A stretch of 11,931 nt of DNA from CAWEHT01 sp963808455 (GTDB lineage Bacteria > Chloroflexota > Anaerolineae > CG2-30-64-16), in assembly GCA_963808455.1 (NCBI GenBank), contig CAWEHT010000247.1, positions 1 through 11,931 on the forward strand. The letters run 5' to 3'. This document shows, one piece after another, positions 1-8,139 of this stretch (the first letter of the stretch is position 1; every line of letters begins with the position of its first letter). Position numbers and translations under genes: made by a program. The notes under the pieces are model-generated. The model was given only the letters and a program-made list of their open reading frames with translations. It searched no databases and was not told where the DNA came from.

Positions 1-36
1 GACGTAGAGCGTCCGCTGCGCAGAGCTGCCGCGCAT
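1..36 (-). CDS. cas2: Cas2, N-terminal fragment (runs off the left edge)
   Basis: Cas2 is the small partner that bridges two Cas1 dimers in the spacer integration complex. Only twelve codons are visible, reading MRGSSAQRTLYV. The final TLYV fits the first beta strand of Cas2, which normally continues into a YDI-type metal-binding motif outside the window. The ATG begins 13 bases after the cas1 stop on the same strand, where cas2 normally sits. I see no clear Shine-Dalgarno before it, so translation may be coupled to cas1. The seven residues before TLYV are longer than usual for Cas2, so the true start is uncertain. The call rests mainly on position. Confidence 0.5.
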   Translation of the reverse strand, partial: MRGSSAQRTLYV

Positions 37-49
37 TGTAACGCTGGTC

Positions 50-1114
50 TCACCGGCCCACAAACGGCCGGTAGGCGGGGATCTCCCCTGTCAGCGCCTT
101 GGCCAACAGCCTGACCTGCAGCTCCAGGCAACGGTAGTAGGTCGCCTGATAGTTGAAGGTGGGATGCTGCACCGCCTGATTCAGCCGCTCCTCGAACTTC
201 GCCAGAAACTTGCGCCGCCCGCCATCTGTCAGCCGGTACGCGCCCAGCTCGGCGACGAAGTCCGCCTCGTCCAGCACGCGATTGTTGATCACCGTCTGCA
301 CCACCGAGTCTACGATGACCGGCCTGAACTCCTCCATCAGGTCCAGGGCCAGCGCCGGCTTGCCATATTGTGACGAGTGGAGGTAGCCGACGTATGGGTC
401 CAGCCCGACCAGGCCGATCGCGGACAGGACTTTGTTCGTCAATAGCACGTAGCCGAAGCTGAGCAGCGCGTTGATCGGGTCCGTAGGTGGCCGCCGGCGG
501 CGCCCCTCGAAGCCGAGGCTGGCCCGCAGCAGCCTTGGATAGGCCGCAAAGTAGATGGCTGCGGCCGCCCCCTCCAGGCCCTGCAGGGTTCCCAGCGGCG
601 TATCGGCCTGGGGGCGGGTCGCATCGACGAGGACCTGCTCGGGCACGGCCAGGCCCCTGATGCTCTTGATGACGCCGCCGATCTGCTCCGCCGCCGTGGC
701 CAGCGCGGGATCGCCCAGCTTGCGGTTGCTGCGCATCAGCTGCGTGCGCTGGTTGGCCACCTTGGCCGCTACGATCTGCCGGGCGATGGCGATACGGCGG
801 GCGTAATCGTTGTGCGCCCGGTGCTGCTCGATGCGGAGCAGGCCGTTGCGCGAGAACTCGCCCGCCAGCCTGCCGGCGAACCGGCCGTCGTACGTGCAGA
901 AACAGATGTCGGCCCGCTGCTCCAGGAGGGCCAGCAGGGCCGGCGTGGTGACGGTGCTGTCGGCGAGCACGATGACCTGTTCCACCCTGATCAGCGGCAC
1001 GCGTACATCGCGCGCTTCGACGCCCCGTTCCCGGCTGGCCGGGATCTTGACGATCAGCGTGTCGCCGTCCTTCCGAACCGTCGAGTGTGGCTCCGTGAGG
1101 TAGAGTGTCGTCAT
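50..1114 (-). CDS. cas1: Cas1 integrase of the I-D adaptation module
   Basis: Cas1 is the metal-dependent integrase that inserts new spacers at the leader end of a CRISPR array, acting with Cas2. The 354-aa protein is full length and unbroken. The N-terminal beta domain (about 1-90) is followed by the helical catalytic domain. The usual metal ligands are visible: E181 in GLEGAAAAIYF, H246 in GYLHSSQYGKP, and the D258/E261 pair in LALDLMEEFRP. The NALLSFGYVLL and VVQTVINNRV stretches are also typical of Cas1. The start ATG overlaps the stop of the upstream 146-aa ORF as ATGA, with GAGGA six bases before it. It is one of the few long genes here without a frameshift. Confidence 0.97.
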   Translation of the reverse strand: MTTLYLTEPHSTVRKDGDTLIVKIPASRERGVEARDVRVPLIRVEQVIVLADSTVTTPALLALLEQRADICFCTYDGRFAGRLAGEFSRNGLLRIEQHRAHNDYARRIAIARQIVAAKVANQRTQLMRSNRKLGDPALATAAEQIGGVIKSIRGLAVPEQVLVDATRPQADTPLGTLQGLEGAAAAIYFAAYPRLLRASLGFEGRRRRPPTDPINALLSFGYVLLTNKVLSAIGLVGLDPYVGYLHSSQYGKPALALDLMEEFRPVIVDSVVQTVINNRVLDEADFVAELGAYRLTDGGRRKFLAKFEERLNQAVQHPTFNYQATYYRCLELQVRLLAKALTGEIPAYRPFVGR

Positions 1115-1551
1115 GTGCTGTCCTCGGCTGGCGTACGCCCCTTCTTCGGGGCCCCTGGAGGGTCACGCAGCGTCCATTCCACACGCTGCCAGAAATCATC
1201 CTCGGTATCGACGCCGTTGAAGGTTGCCTGGAGTCGCCCCACGACCCGCCAGCCCTGGTCTTCCAGCTCCCGCACTTCCTGCAAGACGGCCTGCCTTTGG
1301 GCCGCCGCGCTGTAGGATACCTCGACGGGCTGCAGACCATGGTCCTCCCAGCGGTCATCGGGGCCAAGCGGCGCGTAGCAGATGTAGGTCACCATGGCCA
1401 CGGGCAGCAAGGCCGTGTCCCCTTCGCGCCCCAGGACCAGGAATGTCTGTCCGCCCTGCTCGCCGGCGTCGAGGTCGAGGGGCGCCGGCCGCCAGCCATG
1501 CCAGCAGATCACCGGCACCGCCAGCGCCGCGCCCGCTTCACGATGGCTCAT
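1111..1551 (-). CDS. Unrecognised 146-aa protein embedded between cas4 and cas1
   Basis: I do not recognise this family. The start ATG at 1551 overlaps the cas4 stop (ATGA), and its own stop overlaps the cas1 ATG (ATGA), so it is translationally linked to both adaptation genes. A GGAG lies seven bases upstream of the start. The 146-aa product is soluble and acidic, with no signal peptide or membrane segment. It has a hydrophobic strand-rich N-terminal half (AVPVICWHGW, TFLVLG, TALLPVAMVTYICYA). A helix follows, ending LQEVRELEDQGWRVVGRL (about 90-107), loosely like the L-x-x-QGW/EGW turn in DUF4177-type small domains. The tail is aromatic then basic (DDFWQRVEW, GAPKKGR). Position suggests an accessory adaptation role, but that is inference. 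The frame is the same as the 5' part of cas4, which could fool gene callers into fusing the two. Confidence 0.85.
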   Translation of the reverse strand: MSHREAGAALAVPVICWHGWRPAPLDLDAGEQGGQTFLVLGREGDTALLPVAMVTYICYAPLGPDDRWEDHGLQPVEVSYSAAAQRQAVLQEVRELEDQGWRVVGRLQATFNGVDTEDDFWQRVEWTLRDPPGAPKKGRTPAEDST

Positions 1552-2187
1552 AGATCGTCTCCATCCAGGTCGTCCCTCCGGCCGCCTGGCGGCCGGCCCG
1601 GCCCGACGAAGGATAGCTGCTGCACCTCCCCCGGCAGGCAAACGGGCTTGAGGCTGCACTCGCCGCAGCGGGCCCTGAGTCGGGTGTGGGCCGGCAATTG
1701 GCCGGCCTCGAGCAATGCAAAGGCCAGCGCGACCGCGTCTGCGGTCTCTGCGCGCAGCTCCGGCGTGAACGGCACTTCGATGCGATGGCGCGAGCGATAG
1801 ATAGAAGATCTCGCCGCCCGGCACGGCCTGGCCAGTGCGCTCCTCGAGGCACAGCGCCTGGGCGCAAAGCTGCACCCGGTCGTTGTCCCAGCGCCCCTGC
1901 TTGCCCCGCTTGTATTCCACCGGGCGCAGCGCCCCGCCGGCCTCCTCGACCAGGTCACAGAAGCCATTGATGCGCAGGCGATCGCTGTAGACTGCCACCC
2001 GGCGCACAGCGCGGCCCTCCTCCATCCGCTCGGCTCCCGGCTGGTCGACGTGCTGGTGGCGCAAGGTCCCCTCCAGCAGCGCAGCGTTCTCGGCCAGCTC
2101 GCCCAGCACGTACATGTACCAGAACCGCCGCTCGCAATAGAGCAGCTGGTTCAGATAGCTCAGTGGGAGGTAATCCGGCGGTTCCAT
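1548..2187 (-). CDS. cas4: Cas4 nuclease, frameshifted (+1 near 1794-1803)
   Basis: Cas4 is a RecB-family Fe-S exonuclease that trims prespacers and selects PAM-bearing ends for Cas1-Cas2. The first part shows C18 (LLYCERRFWY), H44, D78 (INGFCDLVE), the E-x-K motif at E91/K93 (PVEYKRGK) and Q106 (RVQLCAQ). The frame then changes inside IFY/RSRHRIEVPF, and the second part supplies the C-terminal cluster CGECSLKPVC. With C18 this gives the four Fe-S cysteines. Removing one base in TATCTATCGC joins the halves into about 212 residues, normal for Cas4. The start ATG is one base after the cas6 stop (TAGCATG) with no clear ribosome site of its own, so it is probably coupled to cas6. The stop overlaps the next ATG. 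As read, an intact protein is not encoded. Confidence 0.93.
1794..1803 (-). other. Frameshift site in cas4 (one extra base)
   Basis: On the coding strand the run TATCTATCGC carries one base too many. Before it the frame reads GGEIFY; after it the frame one base later reads RSRHRIEVPF, a continuous Cas4 sequence. The stretch is not a homopolymer. Confidence 0.8.
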
Positions 2188-2188
2188 G

Positions 2189-3034
2189 CTATAGGAGCCT
2201 TCGCGCCTGGCCCATGCCCATGGTGGTCTTCGTCCCTACGCCGCTGTAGAAGGCAAAGTCGGCCAGGAGGTTGAGGGCCCGCAGGTTGGCCGGATCGTCG
2301 TCCAGCGCTTCGAAGGTCACGTCGCCATACCCACCCGGATAGGTGCCGCGCTTCAGCTGAAACACGGCCGTCTGCCAGCGACGCACCTCGCGCACGAAGA
2401 CATACTCCTCGACCCAGACCTCGAACGCCATCGGGATCTCATCGCCCGTGAGCCGGTTCCATGCCCCCCGGAGAGCCGCAAAGATGTAGCGGGGGATCGG
2501 GAGCAGCACCATGCGCTGCCTGGCCGGCCCTTGCGCGCCCAGGCTGACGGCAGTCGGGCTGGCGAACAGCATCCGAATGCAGCGGTCCGCAGCCGCTGCC
2601 GACCGCAGCTCGCCTGCGGTCGTGTAGCCGGCCCAAGGGTGGCTGCCGGGCGTGCCGAGGGCGCTTTCGACGGCAAACGCCAGGCCCCCGATGCACAGCC
2701 GCAGGTCGGGGCCGGCCGCCAGCAGCCGCCCGAGGAAGACCGCAAACAGGGCCGGATCGAGCAGCGTCAGGCGCAGCGCCGCGCGCGACCCGGCGGCCAC
2801 GCGACGGCCGTCACCGTCGGGCCGGCCGGGCAAATCGCGCAGCGCCGAGACGGTGAAGGGTTGGCGGGTACCGCTGTCGTGCAGGCGCTCGGCCAGGCCG
2901 GGTTCGGCCGCCCGCACCAGGTCGAGGAACGCCGCGTGCGCCAGCGCGCCCTGCGTGAGCGGCAGCCGGCCATCTTCCACCGCGATCAGGTTGGCGACGA
3001 TGGCCGCAAACGGTAGCGTTGAGTCGAGAGGCAC
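2189..3034 (-). CDS. cas6: Cas6 CRISPR RNA endoribonuclease
   Basis: Cas6 cleaves pre-crRNA within the repeats to give crRNAs with an 8-nt 5' handle. The intact 281-aa protein ends with the family signature glycine-rich loop, SGVGTKTTMGMGQARRL (about 264-280). The N-terminal half has the usual helix then LHDSGTRQPFTVS strand (about 51-63). H33 and H52 are candidate general-acid or general-base residues, but I cannot assign the catalytic histidine by eye. The start is GTG at 3034, chosen because AGGAG lies seven bases upstream and MPLDSTLPFAAIV fits the family's first strand. It lies 75 bases after csc1, a gap that holds a strong hairpin, and ends one base before the cas4 ATG. Confidence 0.95.
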   Translation of the reverse strand: MPLDSTLPFAAIVANLIAVEDGRLPLTQGALAHAAFLDLVRAAEPGLAERLHDSGTRQPFTVSALRDLPGRPDGDGRRVAAGSRAALRLTLLDPALFAVFLGRLLAAGPDLRLCIGGLAFAVESALGTPGSHPWAGYTTAGELRSAAAADRCIRMLFASPTAVSLGAQGPARQRMVLLPIPRYIFAALRGAWNRLTGDEIPMAFEVWVEEYVFVREVRRWQTAVFQLKRGTYPGGYGDVTFEALDDDPANLRALNLLADFAFYSGVGTKTTMGMGQARRLL

Positions 3035-3071
3035 GTGCTTGCTCCTGAGTTCGCTCCTCTGGATCTAAGGG

Positions 3072-3104
3072 CCAGGCCGGCGAGTCCGCTCGGCCCCGGC
3101 CTGG
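3072..3104 (-). promoter_or_regulatory. Strong hairpin in the csc1-cas6 gap
   Basis: A perfect 9-bp inverted repeat, CCAGGCCGG at 3072-3080 and CCGGCCTGG at 3096-3104, flanks a 15-base loop. The loop can itself fold a CGAG/CTCG stem. It begins 6 bases after the csc1 stop and ends 37 bases before the cas6 start. No U-tract follows, so a classic terminator is unlikely. An mRNA stabiliser, partial attenuator or processing site that sets Cas6 levels apart from the effector genes is possible. Confidence 0.5.
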
Positions 3105-3109
3105 TTTGC

Positions 3110-3778
3110 CTAGCCGACCGGGAAACGGTAGGCCATGTGGGCCGGAAGCCGCCGGGTCTCCCCCTCCGACGACCAGGCCCACCACTGCCCTTCCATTACG
3201 GCATGGTTGACCAGGCTCGCGGGCGGCATAGATATCAGGTCGAACGCCACCAGCTGCCCGGCCAGGTCCAGCGGGTTGAGCGGGTACGCGGCGCGCGCCC
3301 TGGTCGGCGCTTCGCTCTCCGCGATGGCCTCCGTGTAGGCGACCTCTGCCTTGCTCCGCCACAAGCCCAGCCGGACCCATCGTGGCAGCCCCAGTGATTC
3401 GTGGTCCGAACAAACGGCAAACTCGAAGCTGCTGCCTGGGCCGATCTCTTTGGCGCGGCCAAAAGATGGCGTGTTCCGCCGGCCCTGCTCCATTGCGACG
3501 TGGTAGTGGTTGTCGCCGTACTTGAACGTCGCCATCTGGTAGCCGATGCTGACGCCCCGCGCCGGCGTGACGTAAATGCCTCGGTCGTTCAGCGGCGAGA
3601 GCTGCTCGGCATAACGCGGAACCTGCGTCGGACTATGGTATGGGGCGCTCGCCAGGCCCAGGGCATAGGTCAGGGCGTAGTTGTGCAGGTAGCGCCCCGT
3701 CTCGTACAGCCGGCCGATCTCCCGCGTTGCAAAGAACAGGCTCTCGTGCGTTGTCAGCCGGCAGTTATACACTCTCAT
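3110..3778 (-). CDS. csc1: Csc1, the Cas5-family subunit of the I-D effector
   Basis: Csc1 (Cas5d-type) holds the 5' handle of the crRNA and contacts Cas10d at the foot of the interference complex. The 222-aa product starts MRVYNCRLTTHESLFFATRE, the typical first RRM strand and glycine-poor loop of Csc1. It continues with LHNYALTYALGL and the RGVSIGYQMATFKYG strand region. The start is set at 3778 because AGGAGG lies six bases upstream; reading further upstream gives an implausible basic, proline-rich 39-residue extension. It follows csc2 after 67 bases. It is intact, and about 220-250 aa is usual for the family. Confidence 0.93.
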   Translation of the reverse strand: MRVYNCRLTTHESLFFATREIGRLYETGRYLHNYALTYALGLASAPYHSPTQVPRYAEQLSPLNDRGIYVTPARGVSIGYQMATFKYGDNHYHVAMEQGRRNTPSFGRAKEIGPGSSFEFAVCSDHESLGLPRWVRLGLWRSKAEVAYTEAIAESEAPTRARAAYPLNPLDLAGQLVAFDLISMPPASLVNHAVMEGQWWAWSSEGETRRLPAHMAYRFPVG

Positions 3779-3845
3779 CGGCGACCTCCTGTGATGGTCC
3801 TCGTGCCCTGTCCCAACGGCCGGCGCCTGCGGTTTCGACGAACTC

Positions 3846-4859
3846 TCACTTGGCCTTCTTGGCGATGTAGCTCTGAGCGTAGGCACGGCTGTCATGGAAC
3901 GCGGCCTCCAAAAGCTGCCTGACCGTCGCGGCGTCGTTGAGTCTGGCCTCCTGCGCCTGGATGGCCGCCTCCAGTTCGTCGCCTACCAGCAACTGATCCA
4001 CGGTCACGCCGTCAGCCTTCAGCAGCGCGGGCATAAGGGCTGCGGCCGTTGCGCACGCGGTAAGCGGATCGATCGGGTCTGGCGGGTTCAGGGCGCCGCG
4101 GGCGCGCAGTGCATCATAGAGCGCTTGAGTAAACTCAAGGTTTGAGAAGATCTCGCCGTCGGTCAACGCAATGGCCACAACCTGGTTGCTGACCGTGCCC
4201 GTGCGTGTGGTCTGCGCGCCGTACCGGCGCGTGCGCAATACGTTGCTCAAGACGTACTCGAACAGCGCGGCCGTCAGATCGCGTGCCGTGATGACGCATG
4301 GGAAGATCACTTGCGGGCGGACGTGATCCGCCTCATTGATGCGGCTGGTGACCTCACCTTGCCGGCTCATCGTGCCACCTTCGTAAGGTGCGTTCAGCGT
4401 GAAGGTCTCGTGCGACGAGTCGTAGTCGGTGAGGCTGTAGCCGCAGTCGGAGATGGCCTTCGACTTCTCCGAACCGGCGTCGCCGATGGCAAACCCGTAG
4501 GTGATGCAGTCAGGGCATTTCTTGCAGAAGCTCACGTTGTAATCGCAGATGGGCCGGCCCGCCGAATCTACTTCCGCCTTGGTCTTGTCGTCGTAAGGCT
4601 CGCCGCTAAGCAGGCCATAGCGGCGCAGGAGCTCACGACCTGCCAGCCGCTCGGGGGTCGTCTGCTTGCGCTTGAAGATCGTCAGCCGGGTCATGAGTTC
4701 GGGGGATTTCAGGCCGGCCCGCACGCGCGTCGTGTTGAGCTCGCCGTCCGTTTGGAAAACGGCGTAGGAATCGGTGACGCGCAGGACAAGGATGTGCGCG
4801 TAGTATCCTGATGGCTTGGCCGGCACCTCGGACGGAAACCACTTTGTGTTGAGCGACAT
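3846..4859 (-). CDS. csc2: Csc2, the Cas7-family backbone subunit of the I-D effector
   Basis: Csc2 (Cas7d) polymerises along the crRNA spacer to form the filament that presents the guide. The 337-aa protein is intact. It starts MSLNTKWFPSEVP and shows the family's FKRKQTTPERLAGRELLRRY region and a cysteine-rich insertion with CKKCPDC (C112, C115, C118). SRINEADHVRPQVIFPCV follows at about 172-189. A run typical of Cas7 proteins ends in LRTRRYGAQTTRTG. Two ATGs compete for the start. The one at 4865 overlaps the cas10d stop (ATGA) but lies one base after AGGAGG. The one at 4859 lies seven bases after it, so I chose 4859. Confidence 0.95.
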   Translation of the reverse strand: MSLNTKWFPSEVPAKPSGYYAHILVLRVTDSYAVFQTDGELNTTRVRAGLKSPELMTRLTIFKRKQTTPERLAGRELLRRYGLLSGEPYDDKTKAEVDSAGRPICDYNVSFCKKCPDCITYGFAIGDAGSEKSKAISDCGYSLTDYDSSHETFTLNAPYEGGTMSRQGEVTSRINEADHVRPQVIFPCVITARDLTAALFEYVLSNVLRTRRYGAQTTRTGTVSNQVVAIALTDGEIFSNLEFTQALYDALRARGALNPPDPIDPLTACATAAALMPALLKADGVTVDQLLVGDELEAAIQAQEARLNDAATVRQLLEAAFHDSRAYAQSYIAKKAK

Positions 4860-4861
4860 CT

Positions 4862-5297
4862 TCATTCCTCCTCATTTTCCTTGGCGTTGCGGTCGGCCCG
4901 TTCCCTGGCCGCCGCGTCGACGTAAATTACCTCGCAAGCGTTCTTCAGCAGGTTGAGCTGCTTGCCTCGCAACGCCGCCTTGTCGGCGCGGCAAGGTGGA
5001 ATAGAAGACCGTGTTGACAAAATACCCGGCGAATTGGCGCATGGCGGCCTCGCGGCTCTGCGTGTCGCTCCCGGGCGCGCGGAGGCCGTCCGCCCGGCCA
5101 GACCCGACGCGGTCCATGAAGTCGCGCAGCTCGCCGCGCACAGCCTCCACCAGCCCCTCACAGTCAAACAAACGAGGATCCGCCTTCAGGATCGTGTCGG
5201 CCGCCACGGCGATTGGCCGCAGGATGCTGTTGGAGTTGTACCGCTTTGCCCGATAGAAGCGCATGTACAGGCCTGTCAGCTCCCTTGCATGGCTCAT
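4862..5297 (-). CDS. cas11d: Cas11d small subunit, internal translation start within cas10d
   Basis: In type I-D, the small subunit Cas11d is known to be made from an internal ribosome site in the 3' part of cas10d. Here an in-frame ATG at 5297 has AGGGGAGG at 5312-5305, seven bases upstream. This is among the best ribosome sites in the window, although it lies deep inside a gene. The product, starting MSHARELTGLYMRFYRAKRY, would be about 144 residues once the extra base near 4984-4995 is removed. It is strongly helical and basic at its start, as expected of a Cas11 protein lining the non-target strand path. The sequence shows the site; its use is inferred from the family. Confidence 0.75.
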
Positions 5298-8125
5298 GCT
5301 ATTGCCTCCCCTGAGAGAATCGAGAACATCCACCAGCTGCATGTACAGCTGAGCTTTGTTGACGGTGATGGCGTCCAGCCCTTGCGCTCGCTGCCACTTC
5401 TTCAAATAGGCCAGGGCCCAGCGCGGGTCCTCGCTCAGCCGGCGTGCCAGGGCCGGCAGTGCGTGCCAGCGGTAGTCGTAGCTGCCCCCTCCGGAAGACG
5501 CATTCCCGTCCAGGTGCACGAAATACGCCGCAGTCAGTGCCTGGAGCCTCGGCAACAGGCCTTCCAATGGAATTCGCTCCCGGCCGACGACATCCTTGAC
5601 CCAGTCGTGGGGCGCGTCCAGAAATACCGCCTCGTCGAGTTCATTCGCCTCGCCCAGCAACGGCAGCGAAGACTCGCTGGCGACCACCTTCACGTTAACT
5701 GCCAGGGGCAGGGCCAGGGCCAGGAAGGCCGGGTTCACCCAGGCCTCCGCGTCCTTCGCCTTCAGGCCAGGCGGCGGTATGCCCAGGAAGAAGAAGGTCA
5801 GCGGCTCGCCGCGCGGGAATTGCAGCCGGAACATGCGGTCGCCCTCGGGCTTTGGGGGCTCGGGCTCCATCATCAACGGCCCGAGCCGCTGGAAGTCCTG
5901 TGCCGAAATGTGCAGCACCGGCGCCTCACCTTTCTGGGGAAGCAGTGCCTTGCGCACTGCGGTAAAACTCAGGCGCCGGATGGCCTGGTAGGCCAACTCC
6001 ATCTGCGCCAGCGTTTCGGGTGTGAAGAAGTAGGTCGGGTAGAAGTACAGGTAGCGCACGCGGCGGTCTTCGAAACCCCCGCCGTAGGTGCCCTGATGGT
6101 TCATCAGGATCTGGCGTAGCATCATCTCGATCTCGCAGATGCGACAGATGTTGCGGATGGCCTTCGATCCGTGCAAGGGCTGCTTGTTGGAGTACACCTG
6201 TGGTGTGAAGAGGATGCCCGCCTCCCGCTGTTCGGCAACCTCATAAGACGAGGAACAGACGGAACAAACCGCGGTCGCGCCCGCGCCCCTGCGCTTTCGA
6301 CATCGCGTAGCGTGCGAGCTCCGTCGCCGCGGCCCTGGGCACCTCCTGGCTTGCCTCGGCGCCCTCCTCGGGACCAAAACTTAGCACCTGGCTGACGTAG
6401 TTGCGCAGGTCGTCCCAGCCATCCGTGCCCTTGCCCTGCCGCGCGGCCGTCTGCTCGAGAGCGCCGGCAATTGCCTCGGCAAGCTCCTCCACCAGCGCCT
6501 GCCATTCGGACGGGGATGCCCCCTTGCCCGCCCCGGACTTCAGGTAGTAGCCGGCGGCGTAATACCAATGATAGGCCACCCCGCCGGCCCTGGGGTACGC
6601 GGCGATGGTACCGAAGTCGGGCAGTATCGCCTGCAGGCCCAGCCTCGCCAGGATCATGCCATCAGGATCCAGCTGCGGTGCTGATGGCTGGCGAGCGACC
6701 TTATGCCCCCTCCCTCGGGCAACCCGGTCTGAATGGCTTTCCTGCGGCGCTGCCGCCTGCCCGGCGATCTTGGCAGCCACGGCGCAGAACTCGGCAAGCT
6801 GGTCCACGCGAATATCGTCGGGCAACGCCAGATCCACGCCAGCAGGGGCCATCCCCAGTTCGGCTATCTTGCCGAAACGCTTCCCGGCGCTCGACGGCTT
6901 GCTTTCAGGGATGCGCCTGAAAGCCGCCCGGGCTGCCAGACGGACCCGCTCGCCGGGGGAGAAGTGCAGGTCGTAGTAGGGCGCGTACTTGAGCCCCTTG
7001 CCGTCACGCGAGAAGCCGGTGAGATTGGCCTTGAGGTGAGCTCCGCACACCTGGCGAATTCTTCGTATTACCTGCTCGGCCACGTCGGCCGGTTCCAGCG
7101 CCGCGGCCCGGCCTCGGGCAAGGTACACGACGCCGCTCGGAGCATAGAGCAGTGGCATGCAGTCGGGCGTTGTCAGCGCGGCCATGGCCGCGTTGTGCAG
7201 GAAATTGGTGAGCACACCCCGATTCTCGGCGACGTGATGGTATAGCAAGTGCGCCTGGCCGTCCGACAGGCCAGCAATGACCTCCGTGATGCCACGCGTG
7301 GCGGGCACGTCGCGCGGGGTGCGGGCGATGTACGCGACGCGGTCCGCCAGCGTGCACAAGTCCGTCGCCAGCTGCCGCGACCGGCCATCCAGCGCCGCGC
7401 CCGGCAGCTCGGCCAGGTTGAGCATCGTGCCCCAACGCACCTGCGTGTTGCAGGCCAGGTATATCAGGTCGTGCAGCCAGGCGTCCACGCCCCCGATGGG
7501 TGCCAGAAACCTGTCCAACCCCAGCCGGGCGGACCAGTGTCGGAAGATGCCCTCGATCAGCGGCAGGGCCCTGGCCGGGTTGGCGGAGGCGTGGTCAAGA
7601 CCCGCGCTGGCGAGCCAGCTGTCCACCTCAGGGAATTTCACCCAGTCGTGAAGGGTAAAGCCGGCGCAGAAGAGGCGATAGGTTTTCTCGTCGAAGCGCC
7701 GCATGCGCGGCGCGTCCCAGGCCCGGAGCTGGCGAGCAACGCGCGCCGCAGGCAGCAGGCCGTTGACGATATGCGCCCGCATGCTCTGTTCCTGCCGGTA
7801 GCGTGCCACGTCGGCCGCGGTTTTTCCGCTGGCCAGCCCGCGCGGCGATGAACTCCTCGCCGCCCTTGGCTGGCACGAGGGCCAGCTCGGCCGATAAGCG
7901 TTCGGCCACGCAGCTTACGTAGTCGTTCAGCACGTCGTCGCCGGGCGCGGCCTTCGCAACGGCCGCGCGCAGCGGCGCGGAAAACATCGGCTCATCCCCG
8001 CGCCCTGTTGCTTCCGGCTCCTTGTCCCCTTCATCCCGGCTTGCTGCCGCTTCGGTCGTCTCGTCGTATTCTTCCTCGATTTCGTCCGACGCAGGATTCA
8101 CCGGCGCGATCCTCACCTTTGCCAT
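4862..8125 (-). CDS. cas10d: Cas10d (Csc3), HD-nuclease large subunit, with three +1 frameshifts
   Basis: Cas10d is the large subunit of the I-D effector. It recognises the PAM and carries the HD nuclease that other type I systems place on Cas3. Removing one base at three sites gives about 1086 residues, normal for the family. An acidic tail (about 14-46) precedes the HD domain with H118 (SMRAHIVNGLLP) and H159-D160 (FTLHDWVKFP). A large palm-like region has no GGDD motif, as usual for Cas10d. A zinc ribbon follows (CSVC near 620, CRIC near 660). The helical C-terminus ends LRGKQLNLLKNACEVIYV. The start at 8125 has AGGAAGGGGG upstream. An alternative ATG at 8143 overlaps the cas3' stop, and M47 (7987) better matches where homologues begin. 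It overlaps the alternative csc2 ATG by ATGA. Confidence 0.93.
4984..4995 (-). other. Frameshift site 3 in cas10d (one extra base)
   Basis: The frame reads NTVFYSTL before this point. The frame one base later reads ADKAALRGKQLNLLKNACE, the expected Cas10d C-terminus. One surplus base lies in the short GC run of the coding strand. It would also truncate the internally started Cas11d product. Confidence 0.8.
5305..5312 (-). promoter_or_regulatory. Internal Shine-Dalgarno for cas11d
   Basis: The coding strand reads AGGGGAGG seven bases before the in-frame ATG at 5297. The overlapping codons encode RGG, so the site costs the Cas10d reading frame little. It decides the Cas11d start. Confidence 0.7.
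6262..6290 (-). other. Frameshift site 2 in cas10d (one extra base)
   Basis: The upstream frame gives ATELARYAMSKAQGRG and then runs to a stop at 6241. The frame one base later gives AVCSVCSSSYEVAEQ, the first half of the zinc ribbon. The surplus base lies in the GGGGCGCGGGCGCGACCGCG stretch. Confidence 0.8.
7821..7845 (-). other. Frameshift site 1 in cas10d (one extra base)
   Basis: The upstream frame reads VPAKGGEEFIA. The frame one base later reads ASGKTAADVARYRQEQ and continues into the HD domain. The surplus base is in the GGCTGGCCAGCGGAAAAACC region, which includes a run of five A. Confidence 0.75.
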
Positions 8126-8139
8126 TGGCCCCCCCTTCC

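Noticed and set aside
1111..2187. A single 358-aa protein spanning cas4 and the region before cas1
   Set aside because: Its middle is out of frame for Cas4. The real Cas4 C-terminal cysteines are in another frame, and the end of the ORF is the separate 146-aa gene starting at an ATGA overlap.
4953..6119. A 388-codon open frame on the plus strand opposite cas10d
   Set aside because: It is the antisense shadow of a GC-rich conserved gene. It has no ribosome site and its sequence is low complexity in Q, R and H, while the minus strand gives clear Cas10d motifs.
4862..8125. Treating cas10d as a decayed pseudogene
   Set aside because: All three breaks are single surplus bases, no in-frame stops remain after repair, and conserved motifs persist on both sides of each, which fits read error better than decay.
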